Assembly (NCBI GenBank): GCA_024291935.2
Contig: CM044311.1
Span: 31,438,001 to 31,502,000 of the forward strand
Direction of reading: 5' to 3'
From: Okapia johnstoni
Taxonomy: Eukaryota; Chordata; Mammalia; Artiodactyla; Giraffidae
DNA length: 64,000 nt
Below are positions 33,552-43,987 of the stretch, piece by piece. Under the pieces are notes generated by a model that worked only from the letters and a program-made list of their open reading frames with translations, was not told the DNA's origin and made no database searches. Numbering within the stretch: the stretch's first letter is position 1; every line of letters starts with the position of its first letter. The position numbers were made by a program, and so were the translations under genes.

Positions 33552-34236
33552 AACACAACATTCAAAAAACAAAGATCATGGCATCTGGTCCCATCATTTC
33601 GTGCCAAATAGATAGCGAAACAATGGATACAGTGAGAGTTTATTTTTTTGGGTTCCAAAATCACTGCAGATGGTGACTGCAGCCATGAAATTAAAAGACA
33701 CTTGCTCCTTGGAAGAAAAGTTATGACCAACCTAGACAACACATTAAAAAGCAGAGACATTACTTTGCCAACAAAGGTCTGTCTAGTCAAAGCTATGGTT
33801 TTTCCAGTAGTCATGTATGAATGTGAGATATAGACTATAAAGAATTGAACCCCGAAGAATTGATGCTCTGAACTGTGATGTTGGAGAAGACTCTTGAGAG
33901 TTCCTTGGACTGCAAGGAGATCCAACCAATCCATCCTAAAGGAAATCAGTCCTGAATATTCATTGGTAGGACTGATGTTGAAGCTGAAATTCCAAGAATT
34001 TGGCCACCTGATGTGAAGAACTGACTCACTGGGAAATACCCTGATGCTGGCAAAGATTGAAGGCTGGAGAGAAGGGGACGACAGAGGATAATGATTGGAT
34101 GGCATCACTGACTCAACGGACATGAGTTAAATAAGCTCTGGGTGTTGGTGATGTACAGGGAGGAAGCCTGGAGTGCTGCAGTCCATCGGGTTGTAAACAG
34201 TGAGAAATGACTGAGCCACTGAACTGAACTGACCTG

Positions 34237-34939
34237 ATTGTAGATTGCATTTTTGTCTTTTGCATTTTGAATTTCAATTGTTCACTACTACGATGGAGAA
34301 ATAAAATTGATTTTTAAAAATATATTGATCTTGCATACTGCAACTTTGAATGGGATTAAATTCACTCAACTTTAGAATTTTTTGTAGAATTTTCATGAAT
34401 ATACATATATATTGTCTGTGACTAGAGAGTGTTTTGATTATTATTTTCCTATCTGTATGCCTTTATTTCCTTACATTGTTTTATTGCATTATCTGTGAAT
34501 TTTAGGAAGATGTTGAGTAGGAAATGTGAGAGCAAATGCCCTTGTCTTGTTCCCCATCTTGAGGGGGAGATATAAGTCATAAGTACGATACTCTTGGGGT
34601 CTTCTCTAGAAGTGCTCTATCAGGCTGAGGAAGTTCTTTCTATTCCTATTTGGCCGAGAGTTTTATCATCAGAATGTAGAATTTTGTTAATGATTTTTAT
34701 GCATTTAAAAAAATGATCTTGTTTTTTCTTATTTAATCTACCAATATGATGATGTACATGAATTGACACTCAGTATGTCAATCTTACATTTACAGAATAA
34801 GCTTTTGCTTGCTTGTGATGTGTTATACATTTGTGGAATTGATTTCATCATAATTTTGAAGACTTTTATATCTCTTACAATGAAAGCTATTGGTCTGTAA
34901 TATGTTTCTTCTAATTTTTTAGATTTGACATCAAGTTAA
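34237..34939 (-). mobile_element. Old L1 continuation, second segment
   Basis: Antisense L1 ORF2 resumes: 'CATACTGCAACTTTGAATGGGATTAAATTCACTCAAC', 'CAAATGCCCTTGTCTTGTTCCCCATCTTGAGGGGGA', 'ATCAGGCTGAGGAAGTTCTTTCTATTCCTA', 'GGTCTGTAATATG'. It is interrupted at 34940 by a SINE duplication. Confidence 0.85.
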
Positions 34940-34953
34940 CTATGGCTTCATAA

Positions 34954-35155
34954 GCACTTCTCTTGTGACTCAGCTGGTAAAGAATCTGCCTGCATTGCAG
35001 GAGACCTGGATTTGATCCCTGACTTGGGAAGATTCCCTCGAAAAGGGAAAGGCTACCCACTCCAGTAGTCTGGCCTAGAGAAATCCATGGACTGTATAGT
35101 CTGGGGTCACAAAAAATCTGACGTGACTGAATGACTTTCACTACTACTACTACTT
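34954..35155 (+). mobile_element. Bov-tA SINE inside L1, with target-site duplications
   Basis: A complete Bov-tA (CACTTCTCTTGTGACTCAGC ... CTGACGTGACTGAATGACTTTC) with a (CTA)n-type tail. Perfect 14-bp duplications CTATGGCTTCATAA lie at 34940-34953 and 35156-35169. Confidence 0.96.
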
Positions 35156-35169
35156 CTATGGCTTCATAA

Positions 35170-35870
35170 AATATCTTGAGAAGCTTTCCTCTTTTTCTAT
35201 TTTCTAAAAGGATTTCACAGAATTTGATTTATTTCTTCCTTGAATGTTTGATAGATGTAACCAGTGAAATTATCTGTATCTGGAATTTTCTGTTATTAGA
35301 AAATCTATATTAATCCAAGTTTTTGATCATTGTAGGAACCTTAAGATTATTTCTTCTTGGGAAATATTTGGTAGTTGTTTTCCCCCTTTTCAGTTTGGTA
35401 ATTTCTACAAACCTATTTCACTGATTTATTCCTTAGCTGTGGTGAGTTTACTAATGAGTTTGTTGAAAGTATTTCTCATCTTTACTGTGTATTTCATTTC
35501 TATTATTTCCACTTGTTTTTTATAGTTTTATCACTCTGCTGAGAATACCTTTCTGACTTTGTATGTTTTCCATCTTTTCCACTGCAACATTTAACTCTGA
35601 TGCTAATCATGTTAGTCTCAACCCCCTGTGTGGTATTTCAACTTCCATGTCATTTCTGAATTTGGTTCATAGATTTCTGTTTTCCTTAAGAGTAACACGT
35701 TGTCTTCTTTTTTTTTTTTTTGGAATTTCAGGTTGGTTAGTCACTCTGCAAACTCAGCTTTCTGATTGACTTAGGAGAAGTTGTGAATTTGAAGTTTATC
35801 AGTTTTGTTGTTGCTTTAATGGTGGAAGTTTTACTCTTTCCTATTTTCTATATGCCAAGTGGAAACTAAA
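35170..35870 (-). mobile_element. Old L1, third segment
   Basis: Antisense L1 ORF2 continues ('TTATTTCTTCCTTGAATGTTTGATAG', 'CCAGTGAAATTATCTG', later diverged). It fades out around 35870. Confidence 0.75.
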
Positions 35871-36109
35871 ACCAGTACTGCATAGTTTTAATGGATAAGT
35901 AAAATTATCTCTGCTTGGAGGTGGCATATAAATCTCTATGGATATGTGTAGCAGGAGTGAAGTAGGGGGATCAGAAAGGCACTGATACACAAACAGCTAT
36001 AAAATGATTCATTAATTTTATTCAAGACATATTGATCATTCATTCATATTACCAGATCTAGTAAAAGTTTAAGTAAAATAATCAATGTGAAATTAGAGGT
36101 TTTTATAAT
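35871..36109. other. Unassigned sequence
   Basis: No repeat recognised. Confidence 0.35.
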
Positions 36110-36243
36110 TATTAGTAGGTTAATATTTTATAATAGCTTATAATATAGGTGTTATTATTTGTGTCAATACTGAAAACACAATGGAATAAATCATTTCTCC
36201 AATGTCACATATGGTACTTATTGAGGTCAGGATTCAGACCACT
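36110..36243 (-). mobile_element. Probable MIR fragment
   Basis: Weak MIR blocks: 'CTCCAATGTCACATATGG' and 'GGTCAGGATTCAGACC' correspond to the MIR 'CCAAGGTCACACAGC' and 'GGGATTCGAACC' region. Confidence 0.5.
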
Positions 36244-36379
36244 ATTTGACATGCCAAACCTCAAGTACCTATCAAATTTTACATTCCATTGGAGTCTGGT
36301 GACAAAATGAGAAGAAGTCTTATAAAGGGTACATTATTTGTGATATTACAGGTTGAGAAATATTAAGACCAGATAAAGT

Positions 36380-37060
36380 CCACTGAAATAATTCAGATTA
36401 AAGATTAACTAGGGATATGGCTATGGAATTAAGACAGACAAATGAGCCTCAGAGCCATATGGAGGTCAAGACTAGAAAACTTGGATATGGAGTTAAATAG
36501 AACTCAATCAGTGATGAGAAATACTGATGTCAAAAGATAGAGGTTTTGAGCAAGGGTAAGATAATAAAGAAGCAGATGAGGAAAGTGATGAGGTAGATTT
36601 AAACATTGTCAAAAACATGTACAGGGCCTCATGTCTACTAGAGAGTTAGGAAGTACTAATATGGGAGAGGATTGAAATGGAGAAATAGACTTGGTATCCA
36701 TCTATAAAGGAAAACCATTAAACTTATGGGAGCCAATGATATTATAGAAGTATTAGGATACTTATAGGGAAGAAAATTATGTCAAAAACAAGTCTTAATG
36801 GATACCTGTATACAGAGAATGGGAATAGAAATGGAGTCCAAAGAAGATAGTTAAAGATTCAACGTGTAAGTGATTAGACAGGAAGAACAAGCATTTGTCA
36901 TAAAAGTCAAGGAAAGAGAGATAGATTAAAAAAATAATAATAAAGCAAGTATAACCATGACAAATGTTCACTTTGAACAGAGTTGAGGAAAGTAATACAT
37001 GAAAAGGCTATTGAACTTGTGGTTGAAGACATTGTTAGTGAGCAATCATTTGAATAGTCT
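36380..37060 (+). repeat. Ancient interspersed repeat, family not assigned
   Basis: Blocks such as 'TTGGTATCCATCTATAAAGG', 'CATTAAACTTATGGGAGCCAATGA' and 'AAGTCAAGGAAAGAGAG' occur in the order of a widespread old mammalian repeat I remember but cannot name reliably. Strongly diverged; purine-rich strand bias. Confidence 0.4.
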
Positions 37061-37135
37061 TTGGGGCAGAAGCTATAATACAGGAAAAATGTATTCTCAT
37101 TTTGATTTTTATTAAATACATATGTTCAATTTATA

Positions 37136-37335
37136 GCTTCCCTGGTGGCTCAGCTGGTAGAGTCTGCCTGCAATGCGGAAGACCTGGGTTCAATCCCTGG
37201 GTCAGGAAGATCTCCTGGAGAAGGAAATGGCAACCCACTCCAATATTCTTGCCTGGAGAATTCCATGGACAGAGGAACCTGATGGCTACAGTCCATGGGG
37301 TCACAAAGAGTCAGACACAAGTGAGTGACTAATAC
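37136..37335 (+). mobile_element. Bov-tA SINE with target-site duplications
   Basis: Complete Bov-tA starting GCTTCCCTGGTGGCTCAGC. Perfect 15-bp duplications TATGTTCAATTTATA lie at 37121-37135 and 37336-37350. Low divergence suggests a fairly recent insertion. Confidence 0.97.
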
Positions 37336-37464
37336 TATGTTCAATTTATAAGACTTTATCCAAGCATCCTTTAATTCAACAACATATGCATTGCTTTGGA
37401 AAAGGTTTACATTATGTGAAAGTGTATAATAATTGAAAATTGATATGAAAATTTAAAACATTAA

Positions 37465-37995
37465 AATTTATTATTTAGATCCACAGACATAGAAAACAAA
37501 CTTATGATTACCAAAGGGGGAGGTAAGTAAGTAAGTGTTAGCTGCTCAGTCGTGTCCAACTCTTTGCAACCTCATGAACTGTAGCCTGCCATGCTCCTCT
37601 GTCCATAGAATTTTACAGGCAACAGTACAGGAGTGGGTTGTCATTCCCTTCTCCAGGGGATCTTTCGACCCAGGGATTTAACCCAGGTCTCCTGCATTGC
37701 AGGCAGATTCTTTGCTCAATGAGTCACCAGGGAAATGGGGAGTTATAAATTAGGAGTTTAGGGTTAATATATACACATCACTATGTGATAACCAGCAAAC
37801 ACCTATTATATAGCATAAAGAACTATACTCAGTATTTTGTAATAACCTGTAATGACCTATAAGGGAAAAGAATCTGAAAAAGAACATACATACATATATG
37901 TGTGTTTGTGTGTGTGTATGTGTATATGTATAACTGAATCACTTTGCTGTCAACCTGAAACTAACACATTGTAAACCAATTATACTTCAACAAAA
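37465..37995 (+). mobile_element. L1 3' end, split by a SINE
   Basis: Sense L1 3'UTR: 'CCACAGACATAGAAAACAAACTTATG' to 37520, then after the SINE 'AATTAGGAGTTTAGGGTTAATATATACACA', 'AAAGAACTATACTCAGTATTTTGTAATAACCTG', 'GAATCACTTTGCTGTCAACCTGAAACTAACAC', 'TATACTTCAACAAAAATAAAAT' as the terminus. Contains a short TG/TA tract near 37895-37930. Confidence 0.9.
37523..37737 (-). mobile_element. Bov-tA SINE inside L1
   Basis: Reverse-complement Bov-tA: GCTGCTCAGTCGTGTCCAAC at left, tRNA-like head at right (GGATTTAACCCAGGTCTCC ... GAGTCACCAGGGAAAT). A GTAAGTAAGTAAGT repeat lies at its 3' edge. Confidence 0.93.
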
Positions 37996-39203
37996 ATAAA
38001 ATAAAAAGAACTAGATCTTAAATAATAAAAAAAAATATTTTATTTTTGCTTTTTGCATGCATTTCAAGATTCTTTTCAGATTATCTTTTTATCTTCTCTG
38101 TTACTATTTTCCAGGAATTCATCAAAACATGGGCACAATTACACTATCCATTTTTTAATTTTTTTCTGTGCGTGAGATAAATACCTTTTTCAAAAAATTT
38201 AGTTTAGGTTCACTTGCTTGGTGCTTTATTTGCATAGGCTCATTTCACTTCCTTTGGTTAGCCATGCACATCTCTAATTTCAGTGGGAATATTGGCCACT
38301 CAGGATCACATTACATTTCAGTGTCATTTGTATCAATTCTTTTTTGTTACAGGATTGCTTATACTTAATTTGCTGCAAGCCATGACATCTTCAGCACTGT
38401 TACACCAGAAACAGTTAATTTTCAAGGCTGAACTGTTCCCATAGTTCCCACTGTAATTGCTGCTGATTATTTTTATGTTGTAATGAAGCAATAATGATCA
38501 AAACACAGGGTATTTCTTAGGGATTCATGACTGGATGGCTTTGCATTGGGCCATTAACCCCAGTCATTAATTCCCCTGGAAATGCATTGTGCTGAGGTCA
38601 TTACTGTTAATAACAGAGCTGTATGAAAACATTTGCACACACTCTGGAGTAAAACTGTTGATGATTTTCTGCCTGTAAAGTTTTGTGATTGAGAAAACTA
38701 AGAGTAATGAAATTTGACCAAGAAAGAAAAATAAATTGCTGCTCAGTGGAGAGGAATATGATATATATTTGACATATATGTACTATGATATCATGTGGAT
38801 GTGTATATTTGTCTAAACATTTAATGTGTACACATGAGCAATCATTGGATCTTTATTTTTTGTCCTTGGACTGTATTAACATACATAACATATGTATGAT
38901 TATTTTTTATAATTTGTGAATATATTACATATCAGTTAAAAATTTTGAAGATTGTCATTCCTAACTATAGTTACATTCTTCACTTTGCAAAACAAATACT
39001 GGGCAATTTTTTTTCTACTATACATCTGTTCCTTCTTTATACCACTTAGAGAATTAGCATGAACAAAAAGTTCTTTGAAAATTAATTCTGTGTTCAGTAA
39101 CAAATCGAAAATCCCACTTTTGTTTTCCTCATTATAATTTTCTTAAAATAATGGCAATGATGAAACTAATTATCACACTCAAAATGTCTTATTTTATTGT
39201 TTT
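37996..39203. other. Repeat-free stretch including a candidate conserved non-coding element
   Basis: No transposon recognised. The part at about 38380-38700 differs from its surroundings: balanced composition and many ATTA/TAAT cores (for example CCATTAACCCCAGTCATTAATTCC). It reads like a vertebrate conserved non-coding element. The rest is AT-rich. Confidence 0.4.
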
Positions 39204-39212
39204 TAATACCCA

Positions 39213-39421
39213 CTTCCCTGGTGGCTCAGATGGTAAAGCGTCTGCCTGCAATGTGGAAGACCTGGGTTCGATTCCTGGGTCGGGAAGATCCTTTGGAGAA
39301 GGAAATGGCAACCCACTCCAGTACTCTTGTCTGGAAAATCCCATGGACGGAGAAGCCTAGTAGGCTACAGTCCATGCGGTCGCAAAGAGTTAGACACAAC
39401 CGAGCAACTTCTCTCTCTGTC
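39213..39421 (+). mobile_element. Bov-tA SINE with target-site duplications
   Basis: Complete Bov-tA (CTTCCCTGGTGGCTCAGATGG ... GTTAGACACAACCGAGCAAC), flanked by TAATACCCA at 39204-39212 and 39422-39430. Confidence 0.96.
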
Positions 39422-39489
39422 TAATACCCAGTATGCTTATCACTAAATTCTTACCAAAAGAGTAGCCACAATGTGAGATTTCAGACTGG

Positions 39490-39690
39490 CTGGTTTCCAT
39501 AGCTCAGTCGTGTCCGACTCTTTGCGAGCCCGTGAACTGTAGCCTGCCAGGCTCCTCTATCTACGGGATTCTCCAAGCAAGAATAGTGGAGTAGGTTGCC
39601 ATTTCCTTCTCCAGGGGATCTTCCCGATCCAAGGATCAAACCCCCATCTCCCGCAATGCAGGCAGACTCTTTATACTTTGAACCAGGGAA
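39490..39690 (-). mobile_element. Bov-tA SINE with target-site duplications
   Basis: Reverse-complement Bov-tA (CATAGCTCAGTCGTGTCCG ... TTGAACCAGGGAA). Flanks GAGATTTCAGACTGG (39475-39489) and GAGATTTAAGACTGG (39691-39705) are a 15-bp duplication with one change. Confidence 0.95.
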
Positions 39691-39705
39691 GAGATTTAAG
39701 ACTGG

Positions 39706-40171
39706 GGAAAATTAAATAGCAAAACAATCTACACTCTGCCTTAAAGTTCAAAGACCATTCCTAATCAAAGAACCATAATTAAATCTTCCCTTTAAGCTTC
39801 AAGTTAAGCTTCCTTAAGGGCAAGTGGTTGCCCTCAGAAAGAGATTAGAAACAAGGAGACACCAAATGGTCAAACTGGAATTGAGCAAAACTCAAGAAAT
39901 TCTGTCCTCCCTTTGCTTCCATGTAAGTGAATTTGCTTCTGTGACAGACGTCAGTCAGTCGCTGTTGAAGTTTAACTTAGGGAGACAGATAATTTACAGC
40001 ATTTATTAAAGTTTTAAATTTGTACTTTTAAGACCATTACAGGCAATTGCTGTTTAGTTTTTAACTTTTATATTCTCATATATTTAAAGCAAAAAGTGAG
40101 AAAATAAACAAACAAAAGGGAGTGGGATATAGCTATGGAGGATTTCAGATATTTTCCTTACAAAATTTGCT
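39706..40171. other. Unassigned sequence
   Basis: No repeat recognised. The 61-codon frame at 39824-40009 has no motif. Confidence 0.35.
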
Positions 40172-41312
40172 CGATCTAAAGCAAGAGAGCTCCAGAAAAA
40201 CATCTATTTTTTGCTTTATTGACTATGCCAAAGCCTTTGACTGTGTGCGTCACAATAAACTGTGGAAAATTCTGAAATAGATGGGAATACCAGACGACCT
40301 GACCTGTCTCTTGAGAAACCTGTATGCAGGTCAGGAAGCAACAGTTAGAATTGGACATGGAACAACAGACTGGCTCAAAATAGGAAAAGGAGTACGCCAA
40401 GGCTGTAAATTGTCACCCTGCTTATTTAACTTATATGCAGAGTACATCATGAGAGATGCTGGGCTGGAAGAAGCACAAGCTGGAATCAAGATTGCCAGGA
40501 GAAATATCAATAACCTCAGATATGAAGATGATACCACCCTTATGGCAGAAAGTGAAGAAGAACTAAAGAGCTTCTTAATGAAAGTGAAAGAGGAGAGTGA
40601 AAAAGTTGGTTTAAAGCTCAACATTCAGAAGACTAAGATCATGGCATCTGGTCCCATCAATTCATGGGAAATAGATGGGGAAACAGTGGAAACAGTGTCA
40701 GAGTTTATTTTTCTGGGCTCCAAAATCACTGCAGATGGTGACTGCAGCCATGAAATTAAAAGACGCTTACTCCTTGGAAGGAAGGTTATGACCAATCTAG
40801 AGAGCATATTTAAAAGCAGAGACATTACTTTGCCAACAAAGGTCCGTCTAGTCAAGGCTATGGTTTTTCCAGTGGTCATGTACGGATGTGAGAGTCAGAC
40901 GGTAAAGAAAGGTGAGCGCCGAAGAACTGATGCTTTTGAACTGTGGTGTTGGAGAAGACTCTTGGAAGTCCCTTGGACTGCAAGAAGATCCAACCAGTCC
41001 ATCCTAAAGGAGATCAGCCCTGGGTGTTCATTGGAAGGACTGATGTTGAAGCTGAAACTCCAATACTTTGGCCACCTCATGCGAAGAGTTGACTCACTGG
41101 AAAAGACCGTAATATTGGGAAGGATTGAGGGCAGGAGGAGATGGGGACAACAGAGAATGAGATGGCTGGATGGAATCACCGACTCGATGGACATGGGTTT
41201 GGGTAGACTCCAGGAGTCGGTGATGGACAGAGAGACCTGGCATGCTGCGATTCATGGGGTCGCAAAGATTCGGACACGACTGAGCGACTGAGCTGAACTG
41301 AACTGAATGTAA
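40172..41312 (+). mobile_element. BovB LINE, 5'-truncated, relatively well preserved
   Basis: Plus-strand BovB from just before polymerase motif A (AAAGCAAGAGAGCTCCAGAAAAAC) to the tail (GAGCTGAACTGAACTGAA). It is about 1.1 kb. No clear target-site duplication found. Confidence 0.95.
40281..41291 (+). pseudogene. BovB reverse transcriptase C-terminal half, 336-codon open frame
   Basis: The longest open frame in the window, [20 protein letters not shown] to the normal BovB C-terminus KIRTRLSD. It carries motif [15 protein letters not shown] intact, and motif C as YEDD (family YADD: the Ala is Glu, both aspartates kept). Then come the thumb, the [20 protein letters not shown] block and the C-terminal [15 protein letters not shown] region. 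A TAG at 40278-40280 (where most copies read Glu/Lys codons) separates it from the upstream motif A (FIDYAKAFDCVR in the same frame, 40208-40280). There is no endonuclease, fingers domain or 5'UTR promoter, so it is a truncated retrotransposon ORF and not a gene. It seems one of the younger copies here. Confidence 0.93.
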
Positions 41313-41469
41313 CTGAAAACATTAGGTACCATACAGAGTTAAATTTTTAGAAATTAACAAGCAGAAAACAACTTGGGTTTAATGTTTTTTTCAAGCCCTA
41401 AATATAGCAGGAAACTAGTGATTCAATCTCTATTTCTCCAATAGGTACAAATCAGTGAAATGTGAATTA
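41313..41469. other. Short unassigned spacer
   Basis: AT-rich sequence between the BovB tail and a MIR-like segment. Nothing recognised. Confidence 0.35.
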
Positions 41470-41600
41470 GTGGAAAGATCTATCCTCATTTTACAGATGA
41501 AAAAGCATGACTCAAGTAACTAATTTAGTTGAGGTAAATCACCTATAGAACCGCAGAACTAGGATTTAAATTACTCTCAAGGCCTATTTTTCTCCCTTGT
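41470..41600 (-). mobile_element. Probable MIR fragment
   Basis: 'CCTCATTTTACAGATGAAAAAGCATGACTCAAGTAAC' and 'AGAACTAGGATTTAAATTACTCT' match the central and distal MIR blocks. Confidence 0.6.
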
Positions 41601-41704
41601 TCCACTTGGTTTTATCACAGAGAAACATTCACTAGTGTGTCATTTTTAGACACTTTCTAGAGACACACAGATATCAATAGTAAGACAACTATTTTCAGTA
41701 GTTG

Positions 41705-41976
41705 GTATGATGGATAATCTTATGAGTCAACTTAGCCGGATCATGGTGCCCATATATTTAGTAAAACACACTTCTGGATATTTCTGTGAAGGTATTTTTG
41801 GATTAAGTTAACATTTACACCAGGGGATGTCGAGTTACGCATATTACTCACCCTAATATGGTGAGCCTCATTCAGTCAGGTGCGGGCATAAATAAATCTT
41901 TCTCCACCTCTACCTGTATGTATGTATATACACATTCTGTTGATTATGCTTCCCGGAAGAATCTTGACTAATACGG
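41705..41976 (+). mobile_element. MLT2-like solo LTR (ERVL), internally deleted
   Basis: 'GATAATCTTATGAGTCAACTTAGCC', 'GTGCCCATATATTTAGTAAAACACA', 'GGTATTTTTGGATTAAGTTAACATT', 'TATGGTGAGCCTCATTCAGTCAGG', ending 'GGAAGAATCTTGACTAATACG'. These are MLT2-type blocks in order, with the middle third missing. No internal viral genes. Confidence 0.65.
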
Positions 41977-42349
41977 ATAGGAAAAAATGAAATAGGAAAT
42001 GTTGTGATGAACCAAGTGTATGTGGAAAGAAATACAGATGTGTAGGACATATTATGAATTTGAAAATATCTTTGATTGTAGTTTCAAAGAGATACCTACC
42101 TCTTTCCTACCTCCATAAAAAAATAATAACAAAAAAGTGAACACCATTACAGAAACCTCTGAATAGAGTGTGGATTGATACGATGATTTACTGATATTTT
42201 ATTCATATTTTCTAATACAGCACAATGCTAAAGCCACTTATAATTGGTATATCTAAACTCTGATTTCCCTTAAAAATCTAGGTTCATTTGGTAGTTTAAG
42301 ATGAAAAAAATACTTAGGAAATGCTCTTTTCAGTATAATTTTCTAAAAA
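41977..42349. other. Unassigned AT-rich sequence
   Basis: No repeat recognised. Confidence 0.35.
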
Positions 42350-42870
42350 ATTATTGGCGTAAAATTGGTTTACAATGTTGTGTTATTTTCAGGTACACTG
42401 CAAAGTAAATCAGTTATTCATATAAGTATATTCCCTTTTTTTTTAGATTCTTTTCCCATATAGGCCACTAAAGAGTATTGAGTGGAGCTCCTTGTGTATT
42501 TTATATATAGTAGTGTATATATATATCAATCCCAATCTCCCAATTTATCCCTCCCTTGCTCCCTGGTAACCATAAGTTTGTTTTCTACATCTGTAACTCT
42601 ACGTATGTTTTGTAGATAAGTTAGACAGAGAAAGATAAATAGCATCTGATATTGCTTACATATGGAATCTAAAAAAAGGGTACAAATGAAATTATCTGCA
42701 AAACAGAAATAGAGTTACAGGTGCAGAATAATTTTTGAGTAAGATATATATTTATAAATCTATGTGCATGTATGCATATGTATATATATATGGAAATGAT
42801 AATTAGCCAAATAGATAAAAGTGGAGGCTGGGGAAAATATATCATTTGAGATATATATTTCACAAAGACT
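42350..42870 (-). mobile_element. L1 3' end with inverted 5' part
   Basis: 42350-42605 is antisense L1 3'UTR (GTTTACAATGTTGTGTTATTTTCAGG, 'CTCCCTTGCTCCCTGGTAACC'). From about 42612 the DNA that normally precedes it in L1 appears in sense: 'AGACAGAGAAAGATAAATAGCATCTGATATTGC', 'TATGGAATCTAAAAAAAGGG'. That is a minus-strand insertion with 5' inversion. The distal end grades into AT-rich DNA with TA tracts. Confidence 0.75.
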
Positions 42871-42989
42871 TCTATTTCCTATAAAATTAATTTGCTGAAG
42901 AAAGAAAAAAGCTCTGAAAGCCTTTTAATAACGTCTCTCCCAGAAGCTTCATATTATTTCAAAATTACATGTAATTATATACATATATA

Positions 42990-43256
42990 TGCTGCTGCTA
43001 CTGCTAAGTCGCTTCAGTCGTGTCCAACTCTGTGTAACCCCACAAATGACAGCCCACCAGGCTCCTCTGTCCCTGGGATTCTCCAGGCAAGAATACTGGA
43101 GTGGGTTGCCATTTCCTTCTCCAATGCATGCATGCATGCTAAGTTGCTTCAGTTGTGTCCGACTCTGTGAGACCCTATGGACAGCAGCCCACAAGGCTCC
43201 TCTGTCCACAGGATTCTCTAGGCAAGAATACTTGCATGGGTTGCCATTTCCTTCTT
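42990..43256 (-). mobile_element. BOV-A2-type SINE, tandem of two Bov-A units
   Basis: GCTGCTGCTACTGCTAAGTC tail at left, then two Bov-A units (42996-43120 and 43137-43256). Both carry the 'CAGCCCAC' form and are joined by ATGCATGCATGCATGC instead of the usual A/G-rich linker. Unusual unit composition for BOV-A2. Confidence 0.88.
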
Positions 43257-43404
43257 CATATATATATATTCATGTTTTCATGCAGAGTAGCCTATCTCCA
43301 AAGAGCTCTATTTTATACTTCATTGTTTTAACAGACCACCCACACATACTTCAGAAATACTCATGCCTGTATAGCTACTTAAGGGTCTTTATTCTGTGAC
43401 AGTC
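43257..43404. other. Short unassigned spacer
   Basis: Begins with a TA tract at 43258-43270. Nothing else recognised. Confidence 0.35.
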
Positions 43405-43640
43405 TTGCTTAGTCACTCAGTGGTGCCTGACCCTTTGTGAACATTTGAACTGTGGCCCACCAGGCTCCTCTGTCCATAGGATTTTTCAGGCAAGAATATT
43501 GAAGTGCAAGAATATTTCAGGCAAGAATAAGGAACTAGTTTCTTCTCCAGGGAATCTTCTTAACCCATAGATCAAATCTGCATCTCCTGTGTCTCCTGCA
43601 TTTCTGGTGGCTTCTTCACTTGCTGAGCCACTGGGGGAGC
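43405..43640 (-). mobile_element. Bov-tA SINE with internal duplication
   Basis: Reverse-complement Bov-tA (CTTAGTCACTCAGTGGTGCC ... CTTGCTGAGCCACTGGGGG). The segment GCAAGAATATT is duplicated in the Bov-A body near 43490-43530. Confidence 0.88.
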
Positions 43641-43987
43641 CCCAGTGGTGGGGTTGGGGGGTGGTTTCCTCAAAAACAAAGCATCACAGGGAATTGTTTG
43701 GAATGGAAGCATGTAGAGGAGAGTCAGTGTTCCCTGTTCCTTGACTCTGCAATTAGTAAAGATGATTCCTTCTTTGGAGAGAAATGATGTTTGCTATTCC
43801 TCTGTATTTAATCTGTTATACTGTTAAATAGTATCTTTAAATATCATTTCCAGTGGAGGCAGTGAGGGAAAGATAAATGAAGAAGAAGGCAAGAACTTGG
43901 AAAAATGATTGCAGATTCTTTTTGCCATAGATGTTTACAGCTAATTTTGCCTGAATAGAATGTTTCCTGTATTTAAGGGGAGATATG
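43641..43987. other. Unassigned sequence
   Basis: Starts with a G-rich patch (43650-43665). No repeat or exon recognised. Confidence 0.35.

Larger units (their letters stand above)
31369..34236 (+). mobile_element. BovB LINE with inverted 5' part (twin priming), inside L1
   Basis: The 5' part (5'UTR plus endonuclease) lies on the minus strand from 31369 to about 32884. The 3' part (polymerase from the QQW region to the tail CTGAACTGAACTGACC) lies on the plus strand from about 32885 to 34236. This is the classic [inverted 5'][sense 3'] order. About half a kilobase of element, between the KKKK linker and the polymerase start, is missing at the junction. Imperfect flanks ATTGTTAATAGCA (31356-31368) and ATTGTAGATTGCA (34237-34249) fit a 13-bp duplication with three changes. 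Polymerase motif C is YADD and the endonuclease SDH is intact, but frames are broken. Confidence 0.93.

Noticed and set aside
40281..41291. 336-codon open frame as a host gene
   Set aside because: Its sequence is BovB reverse transcriptase to the natural C-terminus, with no upstream promoter or splice context.
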